In this document: positions 1 to 8,386 of the stretch, in pieces
How the letters are laid out: each line of letters starts with the position of its first letter
How positions within the stretch are numbered: position 1 is the stretch's first letter
Assembly (NCBI GenBank): GCA_027491255.1
Contig: JAIXWM010000008.1
Coordinates: 113,490 to 177,489 of the forward strand
Source of the DNA: Rubrivivax sp.
GTDB lineage: Bacteria; Pseudomonadota; Gammaproteobacteria; Burkholderiales; Burkholderiaceae_C
Length of the DNA: 64,000 nt
Reading direction: 5' to 3'
Notes under the pieces: generated by a model
The model's database searches: none
Told to the model about the DNA's origin: nothing
Seen by the model: the letters and a program-made list of their open reading frames with translations, nothing else
Position numbers and translations under genes: made by a program

Positions 1-2
1 AC

Positions 3-833
3 GCTGGGCTGAATGCCGCGCTGCAGGTGCAGGGGCGCGAGCCCTGGGTGCCTGGGCGCGACGAGGCCTACCTGGGCGTGCTGGTCGACGACCTGATCAC
101 CCGCGGCGTGACCGAGCCCTACCGCATGTTCACGAGCCGGGCCGAGTACCGGCTTCAGCTGCGCGAGGACAACGCCGACCTGCGGCTGACCGAGGCCGGG
201 CGCCGGCTGGGCCTGGTCGACGACGTGCGTTGGGACGCCTTCAATCGCAAGCGCGACGCTGTTTCACGTGAAACACAGCGCCTGAAGTCGGTCTGGGTGC
301 ATCCGGGCGTGCTGGCAGCAGCCGATGCCGAGCGCCTGCTCGGCAAGGCCCTCGAGCACGAGCACAGCCTGCTGGACCTGCTGCGCCGGCCCGGCGTCGA
401 TTTCGACAAGGTGGCCGAGGTCGCTGCGCTGGCCCGCCCCGAGGCCGCTGTTTCACGTGGAACACTGGCCGCCGAGCTGGGACCGGAGCTGGCTGATGCG
501 GTGATCGAGCAGGTCGAGATCGCCACGCGCTACGCCGGCTACATCGACAAGCAGCACGAAGAGGTGGCGCGCGCCGCCGCCTACGAGCACCTGGTGCTGC
601 CCCCCGACCTGGACTACCAGGCCGTCAAGGCCTTGTCCTTCGAGGTGCGGCAGAAGCTCAGCACCCAGCGCCCGCAGACGCTGGGGCAGGCCTCGCGGGT
701 GCCTGGCGTCACCCCGGCGGCGATCTCGCTGCTGCTCGTGCACCTGAAGAAGGGGCGCCTGAAGACGGTGGCTCCGGCCGAGGCCGCCAACGACGCCGGC
801 GATGAGGTCATGCGCGTCGGCGCCGCGGGCTGA
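3..833 (+). CDS. mnmG: MnmG (GidA), tRNA uridine modification enzyme, C-terminal part
   Basis: The reading frame is open from the left edge, so the N-terminal FAD-binding half lies outside the window. The visible 276 residues match the MnmG C-terminal region, including the family stretches around [20 protein letters not shown] and [14 protein letters not shown]. With MnmE, MnmG installs the carboxymethylaminomethyl group on wobble uridine of certain tRNAs, using FAD, NADH and a folate. The frame stops at a TGA. The gene contains two parS-like palindromes, which are translated as Val-Ser-Arg-Glu-Thr and Val-Ser-Arg-Gly-Thr. rsmG follows on the same strand, the usual order near a chromosomal origin. 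Confidence 0.97.
   Translation, partial: AGLNAALQVQGREPWVPGRDEAYLGVLVDDLITRGVTEPYRMFTSRAEYRLQLREDNADLRLTEAGRRLGLVDDVRWDAFNRKRDAVSRETQRLKSVWVHPGVLAAADAERLLGKALEHEHSLLDLLRRPGVDFDKVAEVAALARPEAAVSRGTLAAELGPELADAVIEQVEIATRYAGYIDKQHEEVARAAAYEHLVLPPDLDYQAVKALSFEVRQKLSTQRPQTLGQASRVPGVTPAAISLLLVHLKKGRLKTVAPAEAANDAGDEVMRVGAAG
260..275. promoter_or_regulatory. parS centromere-like site 1, inside mnmG
   Basis: TGTTTCACGTGAAACA is a perfect 16-base palindrome and matches the well-known bacterial parS consensus bound by ParB. It lies inside mnmG, about 6 kb upstream of parB. Confidence 0.9.
449..464. promoter_or_regulatory. parS centromere-like site 2, inside mnmG
   Basis: TGTTTCACGTGGAACA differs from the perfect palindrome at one position. 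Read on the other strand it fits the TGTTNCACGTGAAACA consensus. It lies 189 bases after site 1, also inside mnmG. Confidence 0.85.
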
Positions 834-974
834 AGGGCGGTCGCTCCCGGGCTGTGCGCGCCCAGATGGCCGCTGGCGGGGTCCGGCGCGAATCTGCCCC
901 TTTCGGCGCAGACGCCGCCTCCCGTGCGGGAACGCATGCCTCCCATTACCGCTCCACCGACCCGAAGCCCTCCG

Positions 975-1754
975 ATGCCGCCCTCCGCTGAACCGCTCGA
1001 AACCACGCTGCGCCGAGGCCTGCAGGCCCTGGGTCTGGCAGCCACCGAGGCGCAGGTGCAGGGCCTGCTCGCCTACCGGGCCCTGATCGAGCGCTGGAAC
1101 CGGGTCTACAACCTGACGGCGGTGCGCGAGTCGCAGGCCATGGTCGTACAGCACCTGCTGGACAGCCTGGCAGCGCTGCCGCACGTGCATGCGGCGCTGG
1201 GCGGCGTTGATGCGGGCGCAGGCGAGCCGCAAGGCTTGCCAGGGTTCGCGGCAGGGCCCGGCGTGGCGGTCTCCGCAGCCGCCGACGGCGCACTGCAGAT
1301 CCTGGACGTCGGCAGCGGGGCGGGCCTGCCCGGCGTGGTGTGGGCGCTGATGGAGCCACGCTGGCAGGTCTGCTGCGTCGATGCAGTGGCCAAGAAGGCT
1401 GGCTTCGTCCGTCAGGTGGCGGCCGAGCTGGTGCTGCCCAACCTGCGCGCCGAGCACGCGCGGGTCGAGGACCTGCCGATCAGCGCCGGCGGTGGCGGGG
1501 AGAGCCGAGCGCGGCGGGGCTTCGATGTCGTCACCTCGCGCGCCTTCGCCTCGCTCGCGGATTTCACTGCCTTGACGGCGCACCTGCTCGCGCCGCGCGG
1601 CGTCTGGGTGGCGATGAAGGGGCAGGTGCCGCGCGACGAAATCGCCGCGCTGCCGGCCTGCGTGGAGATGTTCCACGTGGAACATCTGCATGTTCCGGGC
1701 CTCGACGCCGCGCGCTGCCTGGTCTGGATGAAACCACGAAGCGAGGAGTCATGA
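975..1754 (+). CDS. rsmG: RsmG, 16S rRNA (guanine-N7) methyltransferase
   Basis: RsmG methylates a guanine of 16S rRNA (G527 in E. coli numbering) using S-adenosylmethionine. The SAM-binding stretch ILDVGSGAGLPGVVWAL and the family motif SRAFASLADF are present. The protein is about 259 residues from the chosen ATG, longer than the usual 205-220. The extra length is mainly a Gly/Ala/Pro-rich insert of about 30 residues just before the SAM-binding strand. ATG at 936 and GTG at 924 are possible earlier starts, but they add only Pro-rich sequence. The stop overlaps the ATG of the next gene, and the third parS-like palindrome is within the gene. Confidence 0.95.
   Translation: MPPSAEPLETTLRRGLQALGLAATEAQVQGLLAYRALIERWNRVYNLTAVRESQAMVVQHLLDSLAALPHVHAALGGVDAGAGEPQGLPGFAAGPGVAVSAAADGALQILDVGSGAGLPGVVWALMEPRWQVCCVDAVAKKAGFVRQVAAELVLPNLRAEHARVEDLPISAGGGGESRARRGFDVVTSRAFASLADFTALTAHLLAPRGVWVAMKGQVPRDEIAALPACVEMFHVEHLHVPGLDAARCLVWMKPRSEES
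1666..1687. promoter_or_regulatory. parS centromere-like site 3, inside rsmG
   Basis: This is a perfect 22-base palindrome with the core TGTTCCACGTGGAACA at 1669-1684 flanked by AGA and TCT. The core is a parS variant with symmetric C/G substitutions. It sits near the 3' end of rsmG and is translated as Met-Phe-His-Val-Glu-His. Confidence 0.85.
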
Positions 1755-2362
1755 TGCCCCGAAGCCCTGCCTTGTCGCCCCGCGCCGCCGTCGGCGCGCT
1801 GTGCCTGCTGGCGGCGATCGGCCTGTGGACGCCGACCGCCGCCCAGACCCCGCCGGCCACGCCGGCGGCGCTGCAGTCCTTGCCCGCACTCGAGGTGCCG
1901 CCCTACATGGGCACCTGGTACCAGGTGGCCTGGTTCCCCAACCGCTTCCAGCGCCAATGCGTCAGCGACACCTCGGCCACCTACCGCCAGCGCCCCGATG
2001 GCGCGGTCGAGGTGCTGAACCGCTGCCGCACTGCCGACGGTCGCTTCGACGAGGCCCAGGGTCTGGCGCGGCCCACGGGCCGCTTGCAGGGCAGCCGGCT
2101 CGAACCGGCGCAACTCGAGGTGAGCTTCCTGCCGGCCTGGCTGCGCTGGCTGCCGGTGGGCTGGGGCCGCTACTGGGTGATCCAGCTCGCCGACGACGGG
2201 CGCTACGCCGTCATCAGCGAGCCCACGCGCGAGTACCTGTGGGTGCTCGCGCGACAGCCCAGGCTGGAGGCTGCCGACGAGGCCGACATCCGTTCCGCCT
2301 TGAAGCAGCAGGGCTTCGGTGACGCCTCCCGGCTGCAGATGCACCCGCATCGCGCGCCGTGA
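1751..2362 (+). CDS. blc: Blc-type lipocalin (exported lipid-binding protein)
   Basis: The product is about 203 residues. It has a hydrophobic N-terminal segment (about residues 12-28) ending in an Ala-Gln site, consistent with export. The lipocalin signature MGTWYQVAWFPNRFQRQC follows, then GWGRYWVIQLADDGRYAVIS and EYLWVLARQP, typical of bacterial Blc/apolipoprotein D-like proteins. These bind fatty acids or lysophospholipids at the envelope. There is no clear lipobox Cys after the signal, so it may be periplasmic rather than a lipoprotein. The ATG overlaps the rsmG stop; a second ATG at 1754 is an alternative start. Confidence 0.9.
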   Translation: MMPRSPALSPRAAVGALCLLAAIGLWTPTAAQTPPATPAALQSLPALEVPPYMGTWYQVAWFPNRFQRQCVSDTSATYRQRPDGAVEVLNRCRTADGRFDEAQGLARPTGRLQGSRLEPAQLEVSFLPAWLRWLPVGWGRYWVIQLADDGRYAVISEPTREYLWVLARQPRLEAADEADIRSALKQQGFGDASRLQMHPHRAP

Positions 2363-2382
2363 GCTGCCCGGGCGGATCCACG

Positions 2383-2400
2383 GTTATATTCACGTATAAC
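2383..2400. promoter_or_regulatory. Inverted repeat upstream of mazEF-type pair, candidate operator
   Basis: GTTATA-TTCACG-TATAAC has perfect 6-base arms around a 6-base spacer and ends 14 bases before the antitoxin ATG. AbrB-fold antitoxins typically repress their own promoter at such a palindrome. The A/T-rich arms stand out in this GC-rich DNA and may overlap the -10 region. Confidence 0.6.
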
Positions 2401-2414
2401 TTCAAGGCGGGACC

Positions 2415-2672
2415 ATGCACCATTCGAGCCTCAAGAAGGTGGGCGGCTCGGTCATGCTCACCATCCCACGCGCCTTCCTCGATCAGCTGCAGCTGGAGGC
2501 TGGGGCGCGCGTCGAGATGGCTGTCGATGGCGGTCGTCTGGTCGTCGGGCCCGCCAGCCGGCCGCGCTACACCCTGGCCGAACTGCTGGCCGCCTCCGAC
2601 TATGCAGGCGCCCCGACCGACGACGACCGGGCCTGGGCCGACGCTCCCCGCGTCGGCCGTGAACTGCTGTGA
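2415..2672 (+). CDS. MazE/PemI-type antitoxin (AbrB fold)
   Basis: This 85-residue protein has an N-terminal swapped-hairpin AbrB domain (about residues 4-45; KKVGGSVMLTIPRAFLDQL is typical). An acidic, probably flexible tail follows (residues about 60-85), of the kind that wraps the toxin. Its stop overlaps the GTG of the toxin gene by four bases, the usual translational coupling in such modules. A perfect 6-6-6 inverted repeat directly upstream is a likely autoregulatory operator. It should neutralise the MazF-like product and bind DNA. Confidence 0.88.
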   Translation: MHHSSLKKVGGSVMLTIPRAFLDQLQLEAGARVEMAVDGGRLVVGPASRPRYTLAELLAASDYAGAPTDDDRAWADAPRVGRELL

Positions 2673-2995
2673 AGCGCGGTGACATCTACCTGGTGGACAT
2701 GGACCCCGCCGCAGGACGCGAGCAGCAGGGCGGACGACCGGTCCTCATCGTCTCGCCGACCGCATTCAACGAGGTCACGCGCCGGCCCATCGTCTGCCCC
2801 GTCACCAGTGGCGGCGCATTCGTCCGCCGCATCGGCTTTGCGGTCGAGATCACCGGCATCCGCACCACCGGTGTCGTCCGCTGCGACCAGCCGCGCGTGC
2901 TGGACCTCGACGCCCGCCGCGGTCGCCGCGTCGACAGCCTGCCGCCGGTCCTGATGGACGAGGTGCTGGCCCGGCTTGCGCCGCTGTTCGAGTGA
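2669..2995 (+). CDS. MazF/PemK-type endoribonuclease toxin
   Basis: The product is 108 residues, the usual MazF/PemK length. It starts with the family pattern RGDIYLVDMDPAAGREQQG, then RPVLIVSP, a Thr/Ser in PVTSGG, and VRCDQPRVLDLDAR. These are the conserved pieces of the PemK barrel that cuts mRNA at short sequences. The GTG start overlaps the antitoxin stop. No frameshift or truncation is visible, so the pair looks functional. The cleavage sequence cannot be predicted from this. Confidence 0.9.
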   Translation: MKRGDIYLVDMDPAAGREQQGGRPVLIVSPTAFNEVTRRPIVCPVTSGGAFVRRIGFAVEITGIRTTGVVRCDQPRVLDLDARRGRRVDSLPPVLMDEVLARLAPLFE

Positions 2996-3046
2996 AGGGC
3001 CTCTACGGGCGGCGCGGGACCGGCGTGCGGGAAACCTGACCTGGAC

Positions 3047-3658
3047 ATGTTCGGCATCACCGACTACGGCGCCTTCTGCGCTGCCATCCTGCTGTTCCTG
3101 GTGCTGCCCGGCCCAGGCACCTTTGCGCTGCTGACCTCCACCGCCAAGGGCGGGCTGCGCGCCGGCGCGGCGGCCACGGCGGGGGTCATCATCGGCGACC
3201 AGGTGCTGCTGTGGCTGGCGGTGGCCGGCGTGGCCGCGGTGCTCGCGGCCCATCCGGCGTGGTTCCGCGCGATCCAGTTCGCCGGCGCCGCCTACCTCGT
3301 CTGGGTGGGCCTGCGGCTGGTGTTCGCGAAGGAGGGCGCGGCCTCGCCGATCCGCATCGAGCCGCGTCACTACCTGCGCCAGGCGCTGACGATCACGCTG
3401 CTCAACCCCAAGGCCATCGTGTTCTACATGGCCTTCTTCCCGCTGTTCATCCATCCGCTGCGCCACCAGGGCCTGCTGACCTTCGGCGTGATGGCGCTGA
3501 CGATCGCGGTCATCAGCGCGGTCTACGCGCTGGGCCTGTGCGCGCTGGCCGATGCCGTCACGGCCCAGGTGAAGGCGCACCGCCGCCTGGCGCGCTGGCT
3601 CGAGCGCCTGGCCGGCGCCTGCCTGATCGGCTTCGGCCTCAAACTGGGGATCGCCTGA
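3047..3658 (+). CDS. LysE/RhtB-family amino-acid exporter
   Basis: This 203-residue integral membrane protein has about six hydrophobic segments. The N-terminal family pattern FLVLPGPGTFALLTSTAKGG is followed by AGVIIGDQVLLWLAVAGV and later LLNPKAIVFYMAFFPLFI, all characteristic of the LysE/RhtB superfamily. Members export amino acids or related small molecules from the cytoplasm. The substrate is not predictable. Its TGA overlaps the ATG of parA (TGATG), so the two are probably co-transcribed. Confidence 0.92.
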   Translation: MFGITDYGAFCAAILLFLVLPGPGTFALLTSTAKGGLRAGAAATAGVIIGDQVLLWLAVAGVAAVLAAHPAWFRAIQFAGAAYLVWVGLRLVFAKEGAASPIRIEPRHYLRQALTITLLNPKAIVFYMAFFPLFIHPLRHQGLLTFGVMALTIAVISAVYALGLCALADAVTAQVKAHRRLARWLERLAGACLIGFGLKLGIA

Positions 3659-4431
3659 TGCGCGTGTTCTGTGTCGCCAACCAGAAGGGCGGGGTCGGCA
3701 AGACCACGACCGCCGTCAACCTTGCCGCCGGTCTGGCGCAGATCGGCCAGCGTGTGCTGCTCATCGACCTGGACCCGCAGGGCAATGCCACCATGGGTTC
3801 GGGCATCGACAAGCGGGCGCTCGATCCGAGCGTCTACGACGTGCTGCTCGAATCGGCCACGGTGGCCGAGGCCCGCCACCGCAGCGTCAAGGGGGGCTAC
3901 GACGTGCTCGGCGCCAACCGCGAGCTCGCCGGTGCCGAGGTCGAGCTCGTCGGCCTGGAGCGCCGCAACGAGCGCCTGCGCGGCGCCCTGAAGGCGGCGC
4001 AGGCCGACCACGACTTCGTGCTCATCGACTGCCCGCCCTCGTTGAGCCTGCTCACTCTCAACGGCCTGTGCAGCGCGCACGGCGTGATCGTGCCGATGCA
4101 GTGCGAGTACTTCGCGCTCGAGGGCCTGAGCGACCTCGTCAACACCATCCGCCAGGTGCACGCCAAGCTCAACCGGGATCTCAAGCTGATCGGCCTGCTG
4201 CGCGTGATGTTCGACCCCCGCATCACGCTGCAGAACCAGGTGAGCGACCAGCTCAAGGCGCACTTCGGCGACAAGGTCTTCCAGACCGTCATCCCGCGCA
4301 ACGTGCGCCTGGCCGAGGCGCCCAGCTACGGCCAGGCCGGCGTGGTCTTCGACCCCGCGTCCAAGGGCGCGCTGGCCTACGTCGAGTTCGCGCGCGAGAT
4401 GGTGGCACGGCTCGGCCAGCCGGCACCCTGA
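3658..4431 (+). CDS. parA: ParA/Soj chromosome-partitioning ATPase
   Basis: This 257-residue protein has the deviant Walker A motif KGGVGKTT at residues 10-17, Walker A' LLIDLDPQGN and Walker B FVLIDCPPSL. These are diagnostic of ParA/Soj ATPases that move ParB-parS complexes during chromosome segregation. Three parS-like sites lie upstream in mnmG and rsmG. Unusually, parB is not directly next to it: an acetyltransferase gene and an opposing argC intervene. Confidence 0.97.
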   Translation: MRVFCVANQKGGVGKTTTAVNLAAGLAQIGQRVLLIDLDPQGNATMGSGIDKRALDPSVYDVLLESATVAEARHRSVKGGYDVLGANRELAGAEVELVGLERRNERLRGALKAAQADHDFVLIDCPPSLSLLTLNGLCSAHGVIVPMQCEYFALEGLSDLVNTIRQVHAKLNRDLKLIGLLRVMFDPRITLQNQVSDQLKAHFGDKVFQTVIPRNVRLAEAPSYGQAGVVFDPASKGALAYVEFAREMVARLGQPAP

Positions 4432-4447
4432 GCCCGGGGCGGGCGCG

Positions 4448-5251
4448 ATGGCGCTGGACAACCCGGGCTTCCGCCCCTTCGATGAGGGGCTCCTGCGACG
4501 CATCGAGGACGCGGGCCTGAACGCCAGTGCCCCGGCGCAGCAGCGCTGGGTCGACGGTTGGCTGGTGCGCTTCAACCCCGGCAAGGCCAAGCGGGCGCGC
4601 TGCATCCAAGCGGTGGCGCCGGGTGCGCGGCCGGTGGCCGACAAGCTGGCCGAGTGCCTGGCCCTGTACCGCTGCCATGGGCTGCCGCCGCTGGCCCGCA
4701 TCACGCCCTACAGCGCCCCGGCCGACCTGGATGCGACGCTGGCGGCGCTGGGCTGGCGCCTCGAGGACGAGTCGCTGGTCATGGTGCTGGCCGATCTGCA
4801 CGGCCCGGTCGGCACCGCGGCCCGGGCCTGGCGCGGGGCCACACCTCCCGGCCTCACGGAGACGGTGGAGGGCCCGCAGGCCTATGCGCAGGCCGTGGGG
4901 ATGCTGCGGGGCTCGCCGCCCGAGGAGATCGCTGCCCACGCCGAACGCCTGCGGACCTCGCCCGTGCCCTACACCGGCGTGGTCTGGCGTGCAGCCGATG
5001 GTGCGGTGCAGGCCTGCGCGCAGGTGGCCGTCGAGGGCGACCTGGCCGGACTGTACGACGTGGCCACCGCCGCCGCGGCGCGCGGCCGGGGCCTGGCCAC
5101 GGCGCTGTGCTCGGGCCTGCTCGAGCGCGCGGTCGGGCAGGGCGCACGCTCGGCCTACCTGCAGGTCGACGCCGGCAACACGCCGGCGCTGCAGGTCTAC
5201 CGCAGGCTCGGCTTTGCCGAGGCCTACGGCTACCACTACCGGACTTTGTGA
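4448..5251 (+). CDS. GNAT-family N-acetyltransferase
   Basis: The product is 267 residues. The C-terminal half carries the acetyl-CoA binding region of GNAT proteins: VAVEGDLAGLYDVATAAAAR, then the pyrophosphate loop RGRGLATALCSGLL, and the closing LQVDAGNTPALQVYRRLGF. The N-terminal half is a degenerate second GNAT-like domain (RWVDGWLVRFNPGKAKRARC). The substrate is unknown. It lies 16 bases after parA, where parB would be expected. Confidence 0.9.
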   Translation: MALDNPGFRPFDEGLLRRIEDAGLNASAPAQQRWVDGWLVRFNPGKAKRARCIQAVAPGARPVADKLAECLALYRCHGLPPLARITPYSAPADLDATLAALGWRLEDESLVMVLADLHGPVGTAARAWRGATPPGLTETVEGPQAYAQAVGMLRGSPPEEIAAHAERLRTSPVPYTGVVWRAADGAVQACAQVAVEGDLAGLYDVATAAAARGRGLATALCSGLLERAVGQGARSAYLQVDAGNTPALQVYRRLGFAEAYGYHYRTL

Positions 5252-5282
5252 GCGTGCGCTTACTTGTGACTTGGCTGGCGTG

Positions 5283-6236
5283 TCAGAGTCCGCGCCCCTC
5301 GTCACAGCCCAGGTGCACGTTCATGCACTGAACCGCGGCCCCGCTGGCACCCTTGCCCAGGTTGTCCAGGCGGGCGATGAGCACCGCCTGGTCGGCCGCG
5401 GCGAAGACGAAGAGATCGACACGGTTCGTGTCATTGCAGGCCTGGACGTCGAAGAAGCCCTCGGCCAACGTGGCCGGGTCCGACAGGGGCATCACGCGCA
5501 CGAAGGGCTCGCCGGCATAGTGCGCCTGCAGCGCACGGTGCAGCGCTGCGCCGTCCGTGCCGGGGGCGAGCTGGCTGAAGTGCAGGGGCACCGTCACCGC
5601 CAGGCCCTTGTAGAAGTTGCCGACCACCGGCACGAAGGCCGGGCGGGCCTGCAGGCCCGTGTGGGCGAGCATCTCGGGGATGTGCTTGTGCGCCAGACCC
5701 AGCGCGTAGGGCCGCGGCGAGCCCAGGCGCGGATCGCCGCCAGGCTGGGCAGCGGCCTCGTAGTCGGCGATCATCTTCTTGCCGCCGCCGGAGTAGCCCG
5801 TGAGGGACGTGGCCGACACCGGCAGCGCGCGCGGCACCAGGCCCGCGTCCACCAGCGGTCGCAGCAGCAGGATGAAGGCGCTGGCGTGGCAGCCCGGGTT
5901 GGCAAGGCGCTTGCTGTGGCGGATGGCCTCGCGCTGGCCTGGCGCCAGCTCCGGCAGGCCGAAGACCCAGCCGGGGTCGGTGCGGTGCGCGGTGCTGGCG
6001 TCGATGACGCAGGTGTGCGGGTTGGTCACCAGCGCAGCCGATTCCCGCGCCGCGGCGTCGGGCAGGCACAGGAAGACCACGTCCGCAGCGTTCAGCAGTC
6101 GTGCGCGCTCGGCCACGTCCTTGCGGCGCTCGGGGGCGATGCGCAGCAGTTCGACGTCGCTGCGGCCGGCCAGCACCTCGTGGATGCGCAAACCGGTCGT
6201 GCCTTCCTGACCGTCGACGAAGACTGAGGCGGGCAT
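5283..6236 (-). CDS. argC: N-acetyl-gamma-glutamyl-phosphate reductase, short (type 2) form
   Basis: This enzyme makes N-acetylglutamate semialdehyde from N-acetylglutamyl phosphate with NADPH in arginine synthesis. The product is 317 residues, the length of the short ArgC class. The catalytic Cys is at about residue 116 in [11 protein letters not shown]. An N-terminal nucleotide-binding start ([15 protein letters not shown]) and [13 protein letters not shown] are present. It is transcribed against parA and parB and separates them. No other arginine gene is nearby. Confidence 0.94.
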   Translation of the reverse strand: MPASVFVDGQEGTTGLRIHEVLAGRSDVELLRIAPERRKDVAERARLLNAADVVFLCLPDAAARESAALVTNPHTCVIDASTAHRTDPGWVFGLPELAPGQREAIRHSKRLANPGCHASAFILLLRPLVDAGLVPRALPVSATSLTGYSGGGKKMIADYEAAAQPGGDPRLGSPRPYALGLAHKHIPEMLAHTGLQARPAFVPVVGNFYKGLAVTVPLHFSQLAPGTDGAALHRALQAHYAGEPFVRVMPLSDPATLAEGFFDVQACNDTNRVDLFVFAAADQAVLIARLDNLGKGASGAAVQCMNVHLGCDEGRGL

Positions 6237-6380
6237 GGCAGGGCTCCGGGCAAGGGTGGGAGGAAAACCCGCGAGGATAAACCCAGATCCGGCCCTGGCG
6301 GCGGCTCGCGGTGCGCTCAGCCGTCGGGCCCCGGGACGGGAGGGGCCCGGCCGGCCCGCGCAGGCGCCACAATCGGCCCC

Positions 6381-7292
6381 ATGGTGACGAAGAAACCCAA
6401 GGGCCTGGGGTTGGGCCTGGAGGCGCTGCTGGGCCCGGCAGCGCCGCAGGCTGCCGTGGTCGGTGGCGACGTGCCCGGTGTGCCGTCGCACCTGAAGCTT
6501 GAGCGCCTGCAGGCCGGCAAGTACCAGCCGCGCACGCGCATGGACGAGGGCGCGCTCTACGAGTTGGCCGAGAGCATCAAGTCGCAGGGCGTGATGCAAC
6601 CCGTGCTGGTGCGGCCCACCGGTGCGCCGGCCGAAGGGCGCTACGAGATCATCGCCGGCGAACGCCGCGTGCGCGCCGCGCGCCTGGCCGGGCTCGAAGA
6701 GGTGCCGGTGCTGGTGCGCGAGGTGAGCGACCAGGCCGCCGCCGTGATGGCGCTGGTCGAGAACCTGCAGCGCGAGGACCTGAACCCGCTGGAAGAGGCG
6801 CAGGGCCTGCAGCGCCTGATTGCCGAATTCAAGCTCACGCACGAACAAGCGGCGCAGGCGGTGGGGCGCTCGCGCAGCGCGGCGAGCAATCTGTTGCGCC
6901 TGCTCAACCTGGCCGCGCCGGTGCAGCAGATGCTGTTGGCGGGAGATCTGGAGATGGGCCACGCACGCGCGCTGCTGTCGCTGGAGCCGGCGCAGCAGAT
7001 CCTTCATGCCAACGAGGTCGTCGCGCGCAAGCTCAGCGTGCGCGACGCCGAGCGGTTGGCGGTCAAGGCGCTCAACAACGGCCGCCAGGTGCCGCTGCTG
7101 CGCGTGCGCCAGGAGAAGTCGCGCGACCTCTTGCGCCTGGAGGAGAAGCTCGCCGACGCCCTGGCCACGGCGGTGGAGATCCGCGTGCACCGCAAGACGC
7201 GCCGTGGCGAGCAGGGTGAGATCGCGATCGCCTTCGGCTCGCTGGACGAGCTGAACGGCCTGCTCGAGAAGCTGGGCGCACGCGAAGACTGA
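6381..7292 (+). CDS. parB: ParB/Spo0J chromosome-partitioning protein
   Basis: This 303-residue protein has the N-terminal ParA-contacting start [15 protein letters not shown], the CTP-binding ParB domain with [28 protein letters not shown], and a helix-turn-helix ([26 protein letters not shown]) that reads parS. A basic region and C-terminal dimer domain follow. It should load on the parS sites in mnmG and rsmG and spread as a clamp. It lies about 1.9 kb after parA, separated by a GNAT gene and argC. It may therefore have its own promoter in the 145 bases before its ATG. Confidence 0.97.
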   Translation: MVTKKPKGLGLGLEALLGPAAPQAAVVGGDVPGVPSHLKLERLQAGKYQPRTRMDEGALYELAESIKSQGVMQPVLVRPTGAPAEGRYEIIAGERRVRAARLAGLEEVPVLVREVSDQAAAVMALVENLQREDLNPLEEAQGLQRLIAEFKLTHEQAAQAVGRSRSAASNLLRLLNLAAPVQQMLLAGDLEMGHARALLSLEPAQQILHANEVVARKLSVRDAERLAVKALNNGRQVPLLRVRQEKSRDLLRLEEKLADALATAVEIRVHRKTRRGEQGEIAIAFGSLDELNGLLEKLGARED

Positions 7293-7323
7293 TGCGGACC
7301 GCTTCGTGCGATGCGAAGCCCTG

Positions 7324-7373
7324 CCGTTCGCCCTGAGCGCTTCGAAGGGCATCGACAGGCTCAGCCCGAACGG
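7324..7373. repeat. REP-like palindromic intergenic element
   Basis: The arms CCGTTCGCCCTGAGC and GCTCAGCCCGAACGG pair except at three central bases, around TTCGAAGGGCATCGACAG-like sequence. This pattern resembles the GTTCGGGCTGAGC-type repeats common between genes in Burkholderiales. It lies in the 148 bases between parB and the FNT transporter and may fold as a terminator-like hairpin. Confidence 0.7.
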
Positions 7374-7440
7374 TAAGGATCTTTGAACGGGTGTTCGCTC
7401 GAGACCGGACCGTCGGCCGCGCCCCGACCCTTGAACAAGG

Positions 7441-8325
7441 ATGTCGACCCCAGCCTCTGGGCCCCCTGACCCTGTGATGCCCCCTGCAGAACCCCCGCCC
7501 GAAGCCCCCGCCCCGCCGCTGTTCGGCTTCGACGCCTTCTCACCCCGGGAGGTGGCCGCGCGCATCGAGACCGCGGGCGTGGCCAAGGCACGGCTGCCGC
7601 TGCCGGCGATGGCGCTGCTGGCGCTGCTGGGCGGGGTCTACATCGGCTTCGGCGCGCTGATGTTCCTGCTCGTCATGGCCGACCCCATGCTGCCCTTCGC
7701 GGTGGCGCGGCTGCTGGGCGGGCTGGTGTTCTCGCTCGGGCTGCTGACGGTGGTGGTGGCCGGCGCCGAGCTGTTCACCGGCAACCACCTGCTGGCCATC
7801 GCCTGGGCCGACGGTCGGCTGCGCACCGGCGAGGTGCTGCGCAACTGGGCCGTGGTCGGCGCCGGCAATGCGTTGGGCGCCGCGGCGCTGGCGCTGGCCG
7901 TGGCCTGGGCGGGCCTGGGCGCCTTCAACGGCGGGCAGCTCGCGCAGCAGGCGCTGAAGCTGGCGCAGGCCAAGGCCGCGCTGCCCTGGGACGTGGCCCT
8001 GGTGCGCGGCCTGCTGTGCAACGTGCTGGTGTGCCTGGCGGTGTGGATGGCGATGGCCGGCCGCAGCGTGGTCGACAAGGCCGTGGCCGTGGTGCCGCCG
8101 GTCACCGCCTTCGTCGCGTTGGGCCTCGAGCACTCGGTGGCCAACTTCTTCTTCTTCCCGCTGGCGGCGTTGCTGGAGCATGGGGCCACTGCGGCCGGCC
8201 TGCCTGCGCCTGGGGTGGGCGCGATCATGGCCAATCTCCTGCCCGTGATAGGGGGCAACCTGGTGGGCGGCAGTGTGCTGGTCGCGGGGGTGTATTGGGT
8301 GGTGTATCGACGCAATGAGCATTGA
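7441..8325 (+). CDS. Formate/nitrite transporter (FNT/FocA-NirC family)
   Basis: This 294-residue protein has a Pro-rich N-terminus and about six membrane segments. FNT features are present: [15 protein letters not shown], the [11 protein letters not shown] motif, [16 protein letters not shown], and a C-terminal [27 protein letters not shown] channels carry formate, nitrite or hydrosulfide across the inner membrane. No formate- or nitrite-metabolising gene is adjacent, so the substrate stays open. A decayed second copy of the C-terminus occurs at 13220-13372. Confidence 0.93.
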   Translation: MSTPASGPPDPVMPPAEPPPEAPAPPLFGFDAFSPREVAARIETAGVAKARLPLPAMALLALLGGVYIGFGALMFLLVMADPMLPFAVARLLGGLVFSLGLLTVVVAGAELFTGNHLLAIAWADGRLRTGEVLRNWAVVGAGNALGAAALALAVAWAGLGAFNGGQLAQQALKLAQAKAALPWDVALVRGLLCNVLVCLAVWMAMAGRSVVDKAVAVVPPVTAFVALGLEHSVANFFFFPLAALLEHGATAAGLPAPGVGAIMANLLPVIGGNLVGGSVLVAGVYWVVYRRNEH

Positions 8326-8386
8326 GCCGGGCACATCGTCGGCTTTCGGGCGCCCCGTGCCTGAAGATGAGGAGCCGCTGTTGCGA

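Noticed and set aside
453..1691. Long minus-strand open frame opposite mnmG/rsmG
   Set aside because: His/Arg/Gln-rich translation without family features, lying opposite two well-supported genes. It is a GC-rich shadow frame.
2600..3580. Minus-strand 326-codon frame opposite mazF and the LysE-type gene
   Set aside because: Composition is typical of antisense frames in high-GC DNA, with no motifs. The plus-strand genes explain the region.
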